Below are positions 54,134-62,948 of a stretch of 64,000 nt of DNA, in pieces. The stretch comes from Wolbachia endosymbiont (group A) of Longitarsus flavicornis. Lineage in GTDB: Bacteria > Pseudomonadota > Alphaproteobacteria > Rickettsiales > Anaplasmataceae. The notes under the pieces are model-generated. The model had not been told where the DNA came from, searched no databases, and was given only the letters and a program-made list of their open reading frames with translations. Position numbers and translations under genes: made by a program. Positions within the stretch are counted from its first letter, which is position 1. Every line of letters starts with the position of its first letter. The stretch is taken from NCBI RefSeq assembly GCF_963931955.1, contig NZ_OZ008337.1:1240001-1304000 (forward strand), read 5' to 3'.

Positions 54134-54649
54134 TTAATTCCAATTAACTGTTGCCTTCATAAAACTCGCGTAACTACCATATTCTGGAGTAATCACTGAG
54201 ATAATCTTATTTTTTTCACCATATCCACTAGTTTCTGTGCCAATCTTAACTAAACATTCCAGGCCATTTAGTTCTGAAATGGATTTAATTTTACGGGCAA
54301 GATTTGCTTCTTCTCGATCATCATGAGGATAGATATTGCGAGCTGACTCCAAAATACTCCTAATCATCGAACGACCCATTTCTCCCCAGACATCTTCTCC
54401 ATTTTCGTTGAGTTTACTCCCTTGAATACCAAAGATTTGATAGATCTTACGTTTTGAGTATGGTCCTTCTACCACAGTAAATTCGAGATTTAAGTAAATG
54501 CTGCCAGTATTTTTACTTTTCGTCAGTAAGCCATTTGGTTCATAGCCTCCAGGACAAATTTTAACCAATACTTTTGCTATGGTACCCGCTGGTATTAAGC
54601 TACTCCTTGGTTTCGCAGTATTAAAATCAGTTAAAAAATCTGTTAGCAT
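54134..54649 (-). CDS. Putative single-stranded DNA-binding protein (DUF669-like)
   Basis: A ~171-residue protein starting LTDFLTDFNTAKPRSSLIPA, with ICPGGYEPNGLLTKSKNTGS and IYLNLEFTVVEGPYSKRKIY, a pattern of phage DUF669/SSB-like proteins with an OB fold. Position among primase, RecA-like ATPase and helicase genes supports a role in binding single strands at the fork. ATG 54649 is preferred because GGGGA precedes it; an in-frame ATG lies 12 bases earlier. Function inferred. Confidence 0.68.
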   Translation of the reverse strand: MLTDFLTDFNTAKPRSSLIPAGTIAKVLVKICPGGYEPNGLLTKSKNTGSIYLNLEFTVVEGPYSKRKIYQIFGIQGSKLNENGEDVWGEMGRSMIRSILESARNIYPHDDREEANLARKIKSISELNGLECLVKIGTETSGYGEKNKIISVITPEYGSYASFMKATVNWN

Positions 54650-54681
54650 ATTGTTCCCCATAAATTAAGTAAAAAAAAGAA

Positions 54682-55488
54682 TCAGCTGCTCCATTGGTCT
54701 ACAAGCTCCCAACGACCATTTATCTTATCGACAAGCTTGCTTGCCACACGTTCACCATTACGCAGTTCAAATACTATCTGACGTACAGTACTTTCTTCAT
54801 CATGAGAAAACATCACCATGCCAGTACTATAAAATCCCCTCAAAGAACCAGCACCGCTTAAACCCTGAAATGGATCTTCTTCCAGCATCTTTTTCGATAA
54901 TTTTTTTGTATGATGAGTGAGTACAATACAAGCATCTGGATTGACAGCACTGCGCAGCTTTTCAAGAGTCTTTTGCAGAAAAAACAGCATAGCACTATTA
55001 TCATTTTCATTTCCATACTCGCTGCTAAAGATGTTACGTAATGGATCTATGGCCAAAACATCAGGTTTAAAGCGTTCATTCACAATTTCCTTAATTTCAC
55101 TCATTTCATCATGATTAAATGATAAGTGCACCTTTGGCGTAATGATTAAGTTGTTAGCAGCTATATCCAAAAGTTCCTCATCAAGTTGAAGTTGTTGCAA
55201 ACGTTCTTTCATATATTCATATTCAATTTCAGTTTGCATGTAGAAAATTTTCAAAGGTCTATTTGGTGTCATACCGAGAAATGATCTACCAGCAGCCATG
55301 TAAACAAGCCAAGAGATCAAAAAGTCGCTTTTGCCAATCTTAGGAGGGCCACCAAATACTAACAAACCTCTTTTAGTTAGAATTCTTGGTGAGATTATAT
55401 CCTCTGGTATTGGCGTTTGATCATTCAAGTATTCTTTCACACTGAAAAAGGGAATTTTTTGACCGATATTGAAAAAGCTTTGTTCCAT
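54682..55488 (-). CDS. RepA-like replicative ATPase/helicase
   Basis: A ~269-residue RecA-fold ATPase of the RepA/AAA_25 type. Walker A is LVFGGPPKIGKSDFL and Walker B DVLAIDPLRNIF; CIVLTHHTKK provides the sensor. It probably acts as a hexameric replicative helicase. It is closely similar to the C-terminal half of the 510-residue protein at 52565. ATG 55488 has AAAAGGAG 7 bases upstream and avoids the 68-base overlap that the longer frame from 55578 would create, so it is the preferred start. Confidence 0.88.
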   Translation of the reverse strand: MEQSFFNIGQKIPFFSVKEYLNDQTPIPEDIISPRILTKRGLLVFGGPPKIGKSDFLISWLVYMAAGRSFLGMTPNRPLKIFYMQTEIEYEYMKERLQQLQLDEELLDIAANNLIITPKVHLSFNHDEMSEIKEIVNERFKPDVLAIDPLRNIFSSEYGNENDNSAMLFFLQKTLEKLRSAVNPDACIVLTHHTKKLSKKMLEEDPFQGLSGAGSLRGFYSTGMVMFSHDEESTVRQIVFELRNGERVASKLVDKINGRWELVDQWSS

Positions 55489-55510
55489 ATTACTCCTTTT
55501 AAAATTAAAT

Positions 55511-56323
55511 TTAGGCAACAGAAGCCAAGGTTTTGGCTTTAATTTTCGCAAGTAATTTACCCAAATGAGGTTCTTCAACCATATTCAGGCAGCCACTACG
55601 ATCTTTAGCTGGATATCCCCAAGAGTTAATAGTCTGACAGACAAATGAGCGAACCTCTGTGCCATCATCTTTCTTGATTCCAACCATGCTAATTACTTCA
55701 TCAACTATCCCAGGAATTTCACTAGCAGTTTTAGCTCCTTCACATTGAGGCAGCCATGTTGAACGATTGCAGTCATCAAGATATTGACCTAATGTGCCAA
55801 CTATGATGATGTCTTTATCTCGAATATGTTGAAATTGATTGAGCCAAGCCATCATTTCTTGAGCAAGCATTCCGTAAGCAGCTCTCATGTCTTGCTTTCC
55901 ACTTCTCTCAGAAAAAGCTTCCGGTTGCATTTTTGCCCATAATAGACATAAACGTGAAGCAACAGTTATACTATCTACAAAGATGCATCGGTATTTAGAA
56001 ACTTCAGAAAGAAGATCTTTATACTTGCCAGATACATGTTCATGGTGTCTTTGGCTGTATGCTTGATCAGATTTTAGTGCAGGGTTTGGCCCACCAATAA
56101 GACAAGCAATATCTCTGGCCTCATTCCAAGTGCGCATCTCGATTGAATCTCCTTTCCAGTCTTGAACGGCAAGAAGTCCTGCTTCAAAATCAAGACAAAG
56201 TGTTGGTTCATTTATGGTCTTTAAGAGACTAGTTTTACCTATACCATAAGGACCAAAGATTACTATCTTTACACCTGTGACCATTTTTGTCCTTTCTTTG
56301 CTGTTTATTATTTTTAAAGTCAT
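55511..56323 (-). CDS. RecA/Sak4-like phage ATPase
   Basis: A 270-residue ATP-binding protein (AAA_24/Sak4 type). Walker A is IVIFGPYGIGKTSLLK and Walker B CIFVDSITVASRLC, followed by DIIIVGTLGQYL. Sak4-like proteins anneal single strands or assist recombination with an SSB, which matches the neighbouring SSB-like gene. ATG 56323 has AGGAGG 10 bases upstream; ATG 56284 is a second plausible start. It is the second gene of the minus-strand replication operon, after the sigma factor. Confidence 0.85.
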   Translation of the reverse strand: MTLKIINSKERTKMVTGVKIVIFGPYGIGKTSLLKTINEPTLCLDFEAGLLAVQDWKGDSIEMRTWNEARDIACLIGGPNPALKSDQAYSQRHHEHVSGKYKDLLSEVSKYRCIFVDSITVASRLCLLWAKMQPEAFSERSGKQDMRAAYGMLAQEMMAWLNQFQHIRDKDIIIVGTLGQYLDDCNRSTWLPQCEGAKTASEIPGIVDEVISMVGIKKDDGTEVRSFVCQTINSWGYPAKDRSGCLNMVEEPHLGKLLAKIKAKTLASVA

Positions 56324-56360
56324 ATATCATGGCCCTCCTATAAGAGTTATACTAGAACTG

Positions 56361-56894
56361 TTACTTGTTGTTTGATTTGCTAAAAAAAATTTTTATGTGC
56401 CGTCTTATTCGTTGCAAAGTGTTATAAACTGTTGTGCGTGGTATTCCATTTATTTCAGCTATTTCTGGAACGCTGAAAAATTCCAGTTGTCTGCATAGTA
56501 CTTGCCATTCTTGGGGTAGTGTTGAGATAACATCGTTCATATCAATACGAGTTGTGATTTCAGTGATAAAATGACATCTATCATCAACTACTTCATGTAG
56601 ATCATCAGGATCAACATAGAATATACCTTCTCTGCCACCGCGTTTTTTGCAGAGTTGCTTATTGATAAAATTAATAGCTCGACACTTAACAAGTTGACAT
56701 ACAAAGGTAGAAAAAGAGCTTCTACTTTCGTCATATTTCTCAATAGTAGGCCAAATCATACAGAAAAGTTCTTGCTCAATATCTTCAAGACTTTCATGAA
56801 CAAAACACTTTAAATTCTTTATGCATTTTGCGTAATGTCTGACGTACTTAACAATTATGGGATCAATCCCCGAGTAAGAATTCTTTGATTTCAT
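56361..56894 (-). CDS. Sigma-70-family RNA polymerase sigma factor
   Basis: A 177-residue sigma factor-like protein. Region 2 is visible (HESLEDIEQELFCMIWPTIE, then KYDESRSSFSTFVCQLVKCR with aromatic promoter-melting residues), and region 4 includes LPQEWQVLCRQLEFFSVPEI and an HTH (IAEINGIPRTTVYNTLQRIR). It could direct host polymerase to phage promoters, for example for the late genes. AAGGAGC precedes ATG 56894. First gene of the minus-strand replication operon, divergent from the primase gene. Confidence 0.85.
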   Translation of the reverse strand: MKSKNSYSGIDPIIVKYVRHYAKCIKNLKCFVHESLEDIEQELFCMIWPTIEKYDESRSSFSTFVCQLVKCRAINFINKQLCKKRGGREGIFYVDPDDLHEVVDDRCHFITEITTRIDMNDVISTLPQEWQVLCRQLEFFSVPEIAEINGIPRTTVYNTLQRIRRHIKIFFSKSNNK

Positions 56895-56967
56895 TGAAGC
56901 TCCTTGAATAACTAACTGTCAAGGATGACCTTTATAGACGGTTAATTGCAGGTTCGGGGAAATTTAA

Positions 56968-57031
56968 ATAATTGCGGTGCAATTTTTAACCTATTGATAT
57001 TCGCTTGCTTTTTTTTGAGAATAATTGCGGT
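56968..57031. promoter_or_regulatory. Repeated operator-like sites between divergent genes
   Basis: ATAATTGCGGT occurs at 56968-56978 and again at 57021-57031, 53 bases apart (about five helical turns). The first lies in a perfect inverted repeat AATTGC-GGT-GCAATT (56970-56984); AATTGCAGGT at 56944 is a weaker third copy. The region separates the sigma factor (-) and primase (+) genes. A regulator binding both sites could control both operons. Confidence 0.5.
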
Positions 57032-57111
57032 AGCATTTAAAATAATGTCGATGTAAACATTAGCCTTCAAAACTTGAATAACTCTTATATAAGGTTATTT
57101 GTGGTTTTATT

Positions 57112-59166
57112 ATGAATATCGATTCTAAATCTTTAAATGATAAAACAGAACTATTGCTTAACATAAGATCTTGCCTTTTCTACCTTTTGCCAAGAGGAAC
57201 TTTTCGTGGTGATAAGTTTTACGTAGGTGATGTGCATGGTAACAAAGGAAAAAGTCTGGTAGTAGAATTAAGTGGCAGTAGAGCTGGGTTATGGAATGAT
57301 TTTGCAACTGGAGAAGGTGGTGACATTATCGACCTTTGGGCAGCTGTGCATAGAAAGAATGCAAGGACAGAGTTTCCTGAGGTAATAGCTTCAATAAGTG
57401 AATGGCTCGGAAATAATAAAAAATACATCGAGAAACAATATGTTGATGAAGACTTCGAGAAATTTATTACCCACAGTTGGAATTATTATGATGAAAATGG
57501 CCAGGTAATTGTAAAAGTTTACCGTTCTGATCCTCCAGGAAAGAAAAAAGTATACAAGCCTTTTGATGTCAAACAATCTAAGTTTGCAGCACCAGAGATA
57601 AGGCCACTCTACAACATTCCAGAAATCTTAAAGTCTGATAAAGTTATTCTGGTTGAAGGAGAAAAATGTGCAGAAGCGCTGATAGAACAAGGAATTGTAG
57701 CTACAACAACAATGTCTGGAGCAAACGCAGATGTTGATAAAACAGACTGGTCGCCCCTAAAGGGTAAACATATTATTATATGGCCAGATAATGATGAAGC
57801 AGGTAATAAATACGCAAAAAATGCTGAAAAAAAGCTTTTAGAGATCGGAGTTGAATCACTTGTTATTCTTAATATTCCACAAAATAAAACAAAAGGCTGG
57901 GATGCTGCTGATTGTGTGTTAGAAGGAATAAGAGCTTCTGAGTTTATTGAAAGGAGGTTAAAGAAAAATGATAAACTCAATATTTTAGATTGGAATCTCA
58001 GCCGTTATTTAGGTGAAGTACCAACACAAAAGTTCCTAGTTGAAGGGTTATTTCCTTTAGGCGTTACTTCAATAGTAGCTGCTATGGGAGATACAGGCAA
58101 AGGAATGCTACTACTTGATTTAGCCCTCAAAGTTGCAAGTGATACAGATCAGATCTGTGGTTTTGGTTCGCTTGTAAAAGAGCACGGATCAGTGGTAATT
58201 TTTTCAGCAGAAGATGATGCAGATGAGATACATCGTCGCTTAGAACGTCTTGATCCTGAAGGTAATAGAGCAAAGTACCAGGATCGTGTATTTATTGTAC
58301 CTATGCCAAACACAGGAGGACCATTTTCTATAATAAAAACCAATACGCGTGGTAAATGTCCTGAAACTTCAGAAAAATTTGAAGGTATTAGCGAACAATT
58401 AAATGCAATTGAAAATTTAAAACTGATTATTTTTGATCCATTAGTATCGTTTGTTCATGCTGATATAAATTCAGATCCAGAACTTGGGTGGTATTCAACA
58501 GGATTGCTTGCAAGTTTGGCAACTGAAACAGGAGCGACTGTAATTGCTGCACATCATATGAGAAAACCTAAATGTGGATCAATTACAACCGTAGAACAAG
58601 CAAGAGATGCAATAAGAGGTACAACTGCACTTGTTGATGGAGTTAGATGCTCTTTTGCATTATGGCCTGCACCAGTAGAGCATCAAAATTCAGTGTGTAA
58701 TACACTAAAGCTTGAAAGAACTCATAGTAAAATTTATCAGGGAGCAGTGGTTAAGTCCAATGGGGCAGCAGACAGAAGTGTAAGAACTTATTCGCGTTCA
58801 TCAACAGGCTTGCTAGAAGATATATCTGAACAAATTAATGCTATTAAGTCCTCTGATGAAGAGTTAAAAAATATACTTATTCACTACATTAAACTTTCAG
58901 CCCACGAAGGCCATCCATTTACGCATACAGGTGGTCCTGGAGTTTTCAAGCAACGGCATAAATTACCACCCATGTTTCATAATGCTAGCAGACATAAACT
59001 TGAACGTTTAGTACAGAGTTTGCTAAATGAAAATAAGATAGTAAAAGGTATGGCTGCAGATTCAAAAGAAGATAAGTGGCTTGATGTTCCAACTGGTCCT
59101 TTTGCAAGAGGTGAAGGTAAATTTAAGCTGGGTGCAGGGAAATTCAAAGTTGCTAATAGTCTTTAA
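57112..59166 (+). CDS. Bifunctional TOPRIM primase and RepA-like ATPase
   Basis: A 684-residue replication protein. The N-terminal part includes a Zn-finger-like or gp4-type region (NDFATGEGGDIIDLWAAVH), a TOPRIM with intact VILVEGEKCAEAL (Glu182) and IIIWPDNDEAG (Asp226, Asp228), so primase activity is plausible. A RecA-like ATPase follows: Walker A AAMGDTGKGMLLLD (Lys330) and Walker B LIIFDPLVSF, then VIAAHHMRKP. The ~90-residue end is basic. Such proteins prime and unwind DNA. It is divergent from the sigma gene. Full length. Confidence 0.9.
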   Translation: MNIDSKSLNDKTELLLNIRSCLFYLLPRGTFRGDKFYVGDVHGNKGKSLVVELSGSRAGLWNDFATGEGGDIIDLWAAVHRKNARTEFPEVIASISEWLGNNKKYIEKQYVDEDFEKFITHSWNYYDENGQVIVKVYRSDPPGKKKVYKPFDVKQSKFAAPEIRPLYNIPEILKSDKVILVEGEKCAEALIEQGIVATTTMSGANADVDKTDWSPLKGKHIIIWPDNDEAGNKYAKNAEKKLLEIGVESLVILNIPQNKTKGWDAADCVLEGIRASEFIERRLKKNDKLNILDWNLSRYLGEVPTQKFLVEGLFPLGVTSIVAAMGDTGKGMLLLDLALKVASDTDQICGFGSLVKEHGSVVIFSAEDDADEIHRRLERLDPEGNRAKYQDRVFIVPMPNTGGPFSIIKTNTRGKCPETSEKFEGISEQLNAIENLKLIIFDPLVSFVHADINSDPELGWYSTGLLASLATETGATVIAAHHMRKPKCGSITTVEQARDAIRGTTALVDGVRCSFALWPAPVEHQNSVCNTLKLERTHSKIYQGAVVKSNGAADRSVRTYSRSSTGLLEDISEQINAIKSSDEELKNILIHYIKLSAHEGHPFTHTGGPGVFKQRHKLPPMFHNASRHKLERLVQSLLNENKIVKGMAADSKEDKWLDVPTGPFARGEGKFKLGAGKFKVANSL

Positions 59167-59175
59167 AAACAGTTT

Positions 59176-59292
59176 ATACCAATATTCGTTATTGGGAAAA
59201 CAAATGGGACGCGTTATAAATTTGCTTAATTCCCCAATTATAGGCAAAAAGAGCTCTTTTGCATTTGTTTCATTACTAACGGGACTTGGTAT
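59176..59292 (+). mobile_element. MITE-like element, copy 1
   Basis: A 117-bp unit with imperfect terminal inverted repeats (ATACCAA ... TTGGTAT, extending to CGTTA/TAACG) and TTA on both sides, a possible 3-bp TNA duplication as made by some IS5-group elements. It contains AAAAAGAGCTCTTTT. A second copy with about 8 differences lies at 62141-62257. It has no gene, and inserted 9 bases after the primase stop codon. Confidence 0.7.
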
Positions 59293-59913
59293 TACAGCCA
59301 TCAGCATAAATCTGCTATAATAAAAGGTTAATTACAAACTTGAAAAAACTTTTATTAAAAAAATGGGTCATACAAAAAGCATTTAAGCCAAACTGGGAAT
59401 ACAAATTTCGCAACTATAGGCAAGCTTGATGTATTTCATTACTTTGGCTAGGCCGATCTGAGTTTTATAGTTTCCGTGATTTCCGGCAAAATTTCAAAAT
59501 AAGGAAACAGAAATATAATACACCTAAACCATTGAAATTCAGTATTTTTATCCATTTAATATCTATAAGACTTTATCTTTCCATTTCCAAAAGACTTAAT
59601 GAATCAGATCGCCCTAAAACCCGCTACAGTAGCTAGCTTTCCACTTTCCGAAAATCTTATATATTATTATAATATGTAAATAACACTATACATATATATA
59701 TACTAATAACAAATAATAATAAACAATATGAAAATATAATGAGGTTAACTAGAATTAAAGTAATGCTTAGGGAGTGAAGAAAAAAGAAGTTAGGGGAACT
59801 GGAAAGGTCTTAAAATATTCATAAATACAAGAAATAGCTTTTAATGCGGATTTAAAACGATTCTATGACTTTGGGGTACAATTATACCACCAAGACCTAA
59901 GTTGCTTACGTAG

Positions 59914-59962
59914 AATAGCTTAAAACTCAATTACAAGGGACTTCTAAATTATTTTCTACTTT
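59914..59962 (+). repeat. Short direct repeat, copy 1
   Basis: ATAGCTTAAAACTCAATT with the following AAGG and TTCTAAATT is repeated at 60664-60712 with a few differences. The pair brackets the coding remnant at 60068-60328 and may mark a former duplication around RhuM-like genes. Confidence 0.6.
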
Positions 59963-60067
59963 AAATTTTTACTTGTTATAAAAAAACTTCATTTTAGTTT
60001 ATCACGTCTTTTATTCGTTGTAAAATATTTTTTCAAACAGGCAAAGTAGTCGTCAACTGATGTTTGA

Positions 60068-60328
60068 ATTACGTATGCTATTCCATCAAAATATAAATCA
60101 ATAACTGCTGGCATATCAGAGGCTTATAAATATGGTCATAAGTTAGATGCAGAACGTTCTCGTAGACATTTTTACACTTGTGTTGAAGGTATGGAAGAGA
60201 AAGTTACAAACCAACTAAATAAGGATATTACAGTGTATGAAAAGATTTTACCAACCGATTACAAATCGCCAGAATATGGAAGTATTGTGCCAGTTGAAGA
60301 TTCAAACATTTGGCTTTACTATAATTAG
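60068..60328 (+). pseudogene. Gene remnant, family unknown
   Basis: An 86-codon open segment without a proper start, reading ITAGISEAYKYGHKLDAERS, then VEGMEEKVTNQLNKDITVYE and ending SNIWLYYN before TAG. The composition looks coding, not random. No family recognised. Probably the 3' end of a gene whose beginning is lost. Confidence 0.4.
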
Positions 60329-60663
60329 ATCTCAGCTACAATACCAGACTCCAGAGTCTTGGCAGAATCTGGTGCAGTTTATGAGATCTGGTACTTTCTG
60401 CTAGCAAAAAAATGATGTATTTTCAATAGTTTAAGGGTTGACAGATTTCTGAGCTGCAATCTGGTTTAGGTGGCAAAAAACTTAGGAATATTGAGGGGTT
60501 TTGACCAGTTTTCAGTCTCTAAAGTTTTCTATTATTATATAATAATAAGTAGTATGAATTAACATATACTACTTTCATCTTACTACTCAGAAAACTTAAC
60601 TTCTGCAAAAAGGTAAAAGCCACTACAATTAAGTTTCAAAGCGATTATACAACCCACCAACAA

Positions 60664-60712
60664 GATAGCTTAAAACTCAATTAAAAGGCATTTCTAAATT
60701 GTTTTTTACTTT
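60664..60712 (+). repeat. Short direct repeat, copy 2
   Basis: Second copy of the sequence at 59914-59962, located just beyond the 3' end of the RhuM-family gene. Confidence 0.6.
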
Positions 60713-60726
60713 TATGAAATTTAGCT

Positions 60727-61749
60727 CTAAGTTTTTACACTTTTTTGATCAAGACTTTTCTTTTCTTCCACCAATTTATCAAAGTCTGACTTATATGACT
60801 TATCCTGTGTTTTTCTAAATACCTCATATTCTTTTGTAGCTAGGGCAATTGCTACTTCATGAGAGGTTTTGCCATAATTCTGTAATATATCTTGCTCATT
60901 AAATCTTAAAAATGCATCGAGTTTCTCTTTCCAATCCTTCATATACATTACTTTACCCCTGGCAGCTTGAAACTCTGCGTAATCTATATACATATTTACT
61001 ATTCTGTTTAGCTGAGCAATTTCATTTTTATCTAAATAGTTTTTTGCTACTTGCGTGTCAGAAAGAAAGATTTTTCCCTTAGGCCCCTTACGCCAATTTG
61101 TTAATCCCATATTAGGTTTACTTCTATCCACTCTGTTAGCAATAATTTCTGCTGCTGTATTTCCAGTAATAGCAAAATGCAATTTATTCTGCACTATAGC
61201 AAAGAAATTTTTTGTTTCAGTTGAACAGCTTGCATAGTCTACTGAAGTTGCATAAATGTCTGTGATTTTCTGATAAGCCATACGCTCACTTGCACGAATT
61301 TCTCTAATTTCTTCAAGCAACTCATCAAAAAACCGAGTGTCAAATCTAGAGCCATTTTTAAATCTATTGCTATCAATCACGAAACCTTTGAAAATATACT
61401 TCTTTAGCTTATCAGTTGCCCATGTGCGAAAAGCAGCACCACGCTCTGAATTGACACGATAACCAACTGATATCACAGCCTCTAAATTGTAGAAAACCAC
61501 ATCACGTTTTACTTCTCTTTCTCCCTCTTTTTGAACTATCGAGGATTCCTCGGTAGTTGAGTTTTTATCTAGTTCTTTACATAGATAAATGTTTTTTAGG
61601 TGCAATGAAATATTATCAGTTGAACAGCCAAATAACTCAGCCATATGTTTCTGAGTAAGCCATAGATTTTCATTTTCAAATCTAACTTCAATACATACCT
61701 TTCCATCATCTGTTTCATAGAATAAAATTTCATTATGATTCCTGTTCAT
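60727..61749 (-). CDS. RhuM-family protein
   Basis: A 340-residue RhuM (virulence RhuM/Fic-associated) family protein. Diagnostic segments: VRFENENLWLTQKHMAELFG, the KRDVVFYNLEAVISVGYRVN block, RGAAFRTWATDKLKKYIFKG, and later YASCSTETKNFFAIVQNKLH with AITGNTAAEIIANRVD. The N-terminus resembles a KilA/Bro-type DNA-binding region. The name comes from a Salmonella pathogenicity island; the biochemical role is unknown. It is common in mobile elements. AAAGGAAG precedes ATG 61749. Isolated by decayed sequence on both sides. Intact. Confidence 0.9.
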   Translation of the reverse strand: MNRNHNEILFYETDDGKVCIEVRFENENLWLTQKHMAELFGCSTDNISLHLKNIYLCKELDKNSTTEESSIVQKEGEREVKRDVVFYNLEAVISVGYRVNSERGAAFRTWATDKLKKYIFKGFVIDSNRFKNGSRFDTRFFDELLEEIREIRASERMAYQKITDIYATSVDYASCSTETKNFFAIVQNKLHFAITGNTAAEIIANRVDRSKPNMGLTNWRKGPKGKIFLSDTQVAKNYLDKNEIAQLNRIVNMYIDYAEFQAARGKVMYMKDWKEKLDAFLRFNEQDILQNYGKTSHEVAIALATKEYEVFRKTQDKSYKSDFDKLVEEKKSLDQKSVKT

Positions 61750-61883
61750 ACACTTCCTTTAACACCCTTTGAAAAGCAAATAAAAAGTACTACTAATGAT
61801 TAGATTGATATAAATAAACTTACAGGTAAGTTTAACACCGTTTTTATTCATTGTAAAGAAAAAATTTGTATGAAGGAGAAAAC

Positions 61884-62018
61884 TCACTTTGCAACAGCTT
61901 TCATAAGTTCCTTGTATCTCTCATCTTTTTTTATTGAGTGTTCCCAGAAAACCTTTAAATTAGCTGATAGCAAGAGAAACAAAGTGTTTGCTAAGTTGCG
62001 TAATTGAGAAGAAATAAC
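61884..62018 (-). pseudogene. Gene remnant, 3' end
   Basis: A 44-codon open segment ending SANLKVFWEHSIKKDERYKE, then LMKAVAK before TGA at 61884. It has no start and a TAA just upstream. Looks like the preserved C-terminal end of a lost gene; family not recognised. Confidence 0.35.
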
Positions 62019-62140
62019 TTAACTCAAACAAAAAAAATTTAGTGCAAATCAAATTTCCAACCTCATTTCTAGTATATATCTGTTAAGAGGTAGTTGAAAG
62101 AGCTACTATAACGTAGACAACCTTAATCCATATACTTCTT
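62019..62140. other. Short noncoding stretch before MITE copy 2
   Basis: Part of the 634-base gap between the RhuM and RuvC-like genes. Apart from the remnant at 61884-62018, the MITE copy and the truncated frame after it, I see nothing here. Confidence 0.4.
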
Positions 62141-62257
62141 ATACCAATATTCGTTATTGGGAAGACAAATGGAACACGTTATAAATTTGCTTAATTCCCC
62201 AGTTATAGGCAAAAAGAGCTCTTTTTCATTTGTTTTATTACTAACGGGACTTGGTAT
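62141..62257 (+). mobile_element. MITE-like element, copy 2
   Basis: A 117-bp copy of the element at 59176-59292, with the same ATACCAA/TTGGTAT ends, internal GAGCTC palindrome and flanking TTA. It adjoins the broken 5' edge of a small frame leading into the RuvC-like gene. Confidence 0.7.
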
Positions 62258-62412
62258 TAGGAGTAGCACATGATTCTCGAATTTCCGTTGTTGGCCAACA
62301 AAAAAACTATAAACCGCTTTTTGATAGTACGTTCGAGGAACCAGACGATATTTTGGAATCAGTGCTACTTATAGTTTTAAATAATGTCAATCCTAACACT
62401 GGACCTCGGTAA
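62257..62412 (+). pseudogene. Truncated gene ahead of the RuvC-like gene
   Basis: A 51-codon open segment beginning inside the MITE edge: GVAHDSRISVVGQQKNYKPL, then FDSTFEEPDDILESVLLIVL, ending at TAA 62412. It overlaps the next ATG (62384) by 29 bases, as coupled phage genes often do. Its start has been lost, apparently at the MITE junction. Family not recognised. Confidence 0.45.
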
Positions 62413-62839
62413 ACAGACAGGCTGGGCAATTCTAACAGATGGAGTAATTGAAAGTGGGAGCAAAAGTTTTCATGGTAGCCGTTTTAGCGGAGGTGGCATG
62501 TGCTTCTTGAATTTTCGTAATTGGCTTAATTCTTTGAAGGACATTTCTGCAGTGTATTTTGAGGAAGTAAGAAGACACTTAGGAACTGATGCCGCTCATT
62601 GCTACGGTGGTTTTCTTGCCGTTCTATCTGCTTGGTGTGAAGAGAACAATATTCCCTACCAAGGTGTTAATGTTAAAACTATCAAACGCTTTATAGCAGG
62701 CAAAGGCAATGCAAGTAAGAGTGAAGTTATTGAAGCGATACGTGAAAAAAGTTTTTTACCTAGAGATGATAATGAGGCCGATGCTTTGGCATTAATGTTC
62801 TATATTAGTAAAGATATTAATAAGATGAAAAATCCATAA
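62384..62839 (+). CDS. RuvC-like endonuclease
   Basis: A 151-residue RNase H-fold nuclease related to RuvC and phage Holliday junction resolvases. The first catalytic Asp is in ILTLDLGKQTGWAIL, a Glu in SAVYFEEVRRHLG, and the C-terminal acidic pair in LPRDDNEADALALMF, in a regular order for the family. It would resolve branched intermediates during replication or packaging. Upstream is a truncated frame that overlaps it. Intact. Confidence 0.88.
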   Translation: MSILTLDLGKQTGWAILTDGVIESGSKSFHGSRFSGGGMCFLNFRNWLNSLKDISAVYFEEVRRHLGTDAAHCYGGFLAVLSAWCEENNIPYQGVNVKTIKRFIAGKGNASKSEVIEAIREKSFLPRDDNEADALALMFYISKDINKMKNP

Positions 62840-62948
62840 AAAGTGGGTCCTTTCGGCCATAATGGCGGGTTTGGTGGGTCAGACCCCAGGCCTTCTTTAG
62901 CGTCAGAGATATTTTGAATATTAACTTTTTAATTAGTACAGTAATTAT

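Larger units (their letters stand above)
59293..60726. other. AT-rich decayed region
   Basis: About 1.4 kb with no intact gene. It holds a coding remnant (60068-60328), a ~49-bp direct repeat (59914-59962 and 60664-60712), a short palindrome AGACTC-CA-GAGTCT near 60344, and a very AT-rich patch around 59655-59740 (TACATATATATATAC). I see no origin iterons or tRNA. Confidence 0.5.

Noticed and set aside
55489..55578. Longer start for the RepA-like ATPase
   Set aside because: It overlaps the upstream gene by 68 bases, while ATG 55488 has a good AGGAG site.
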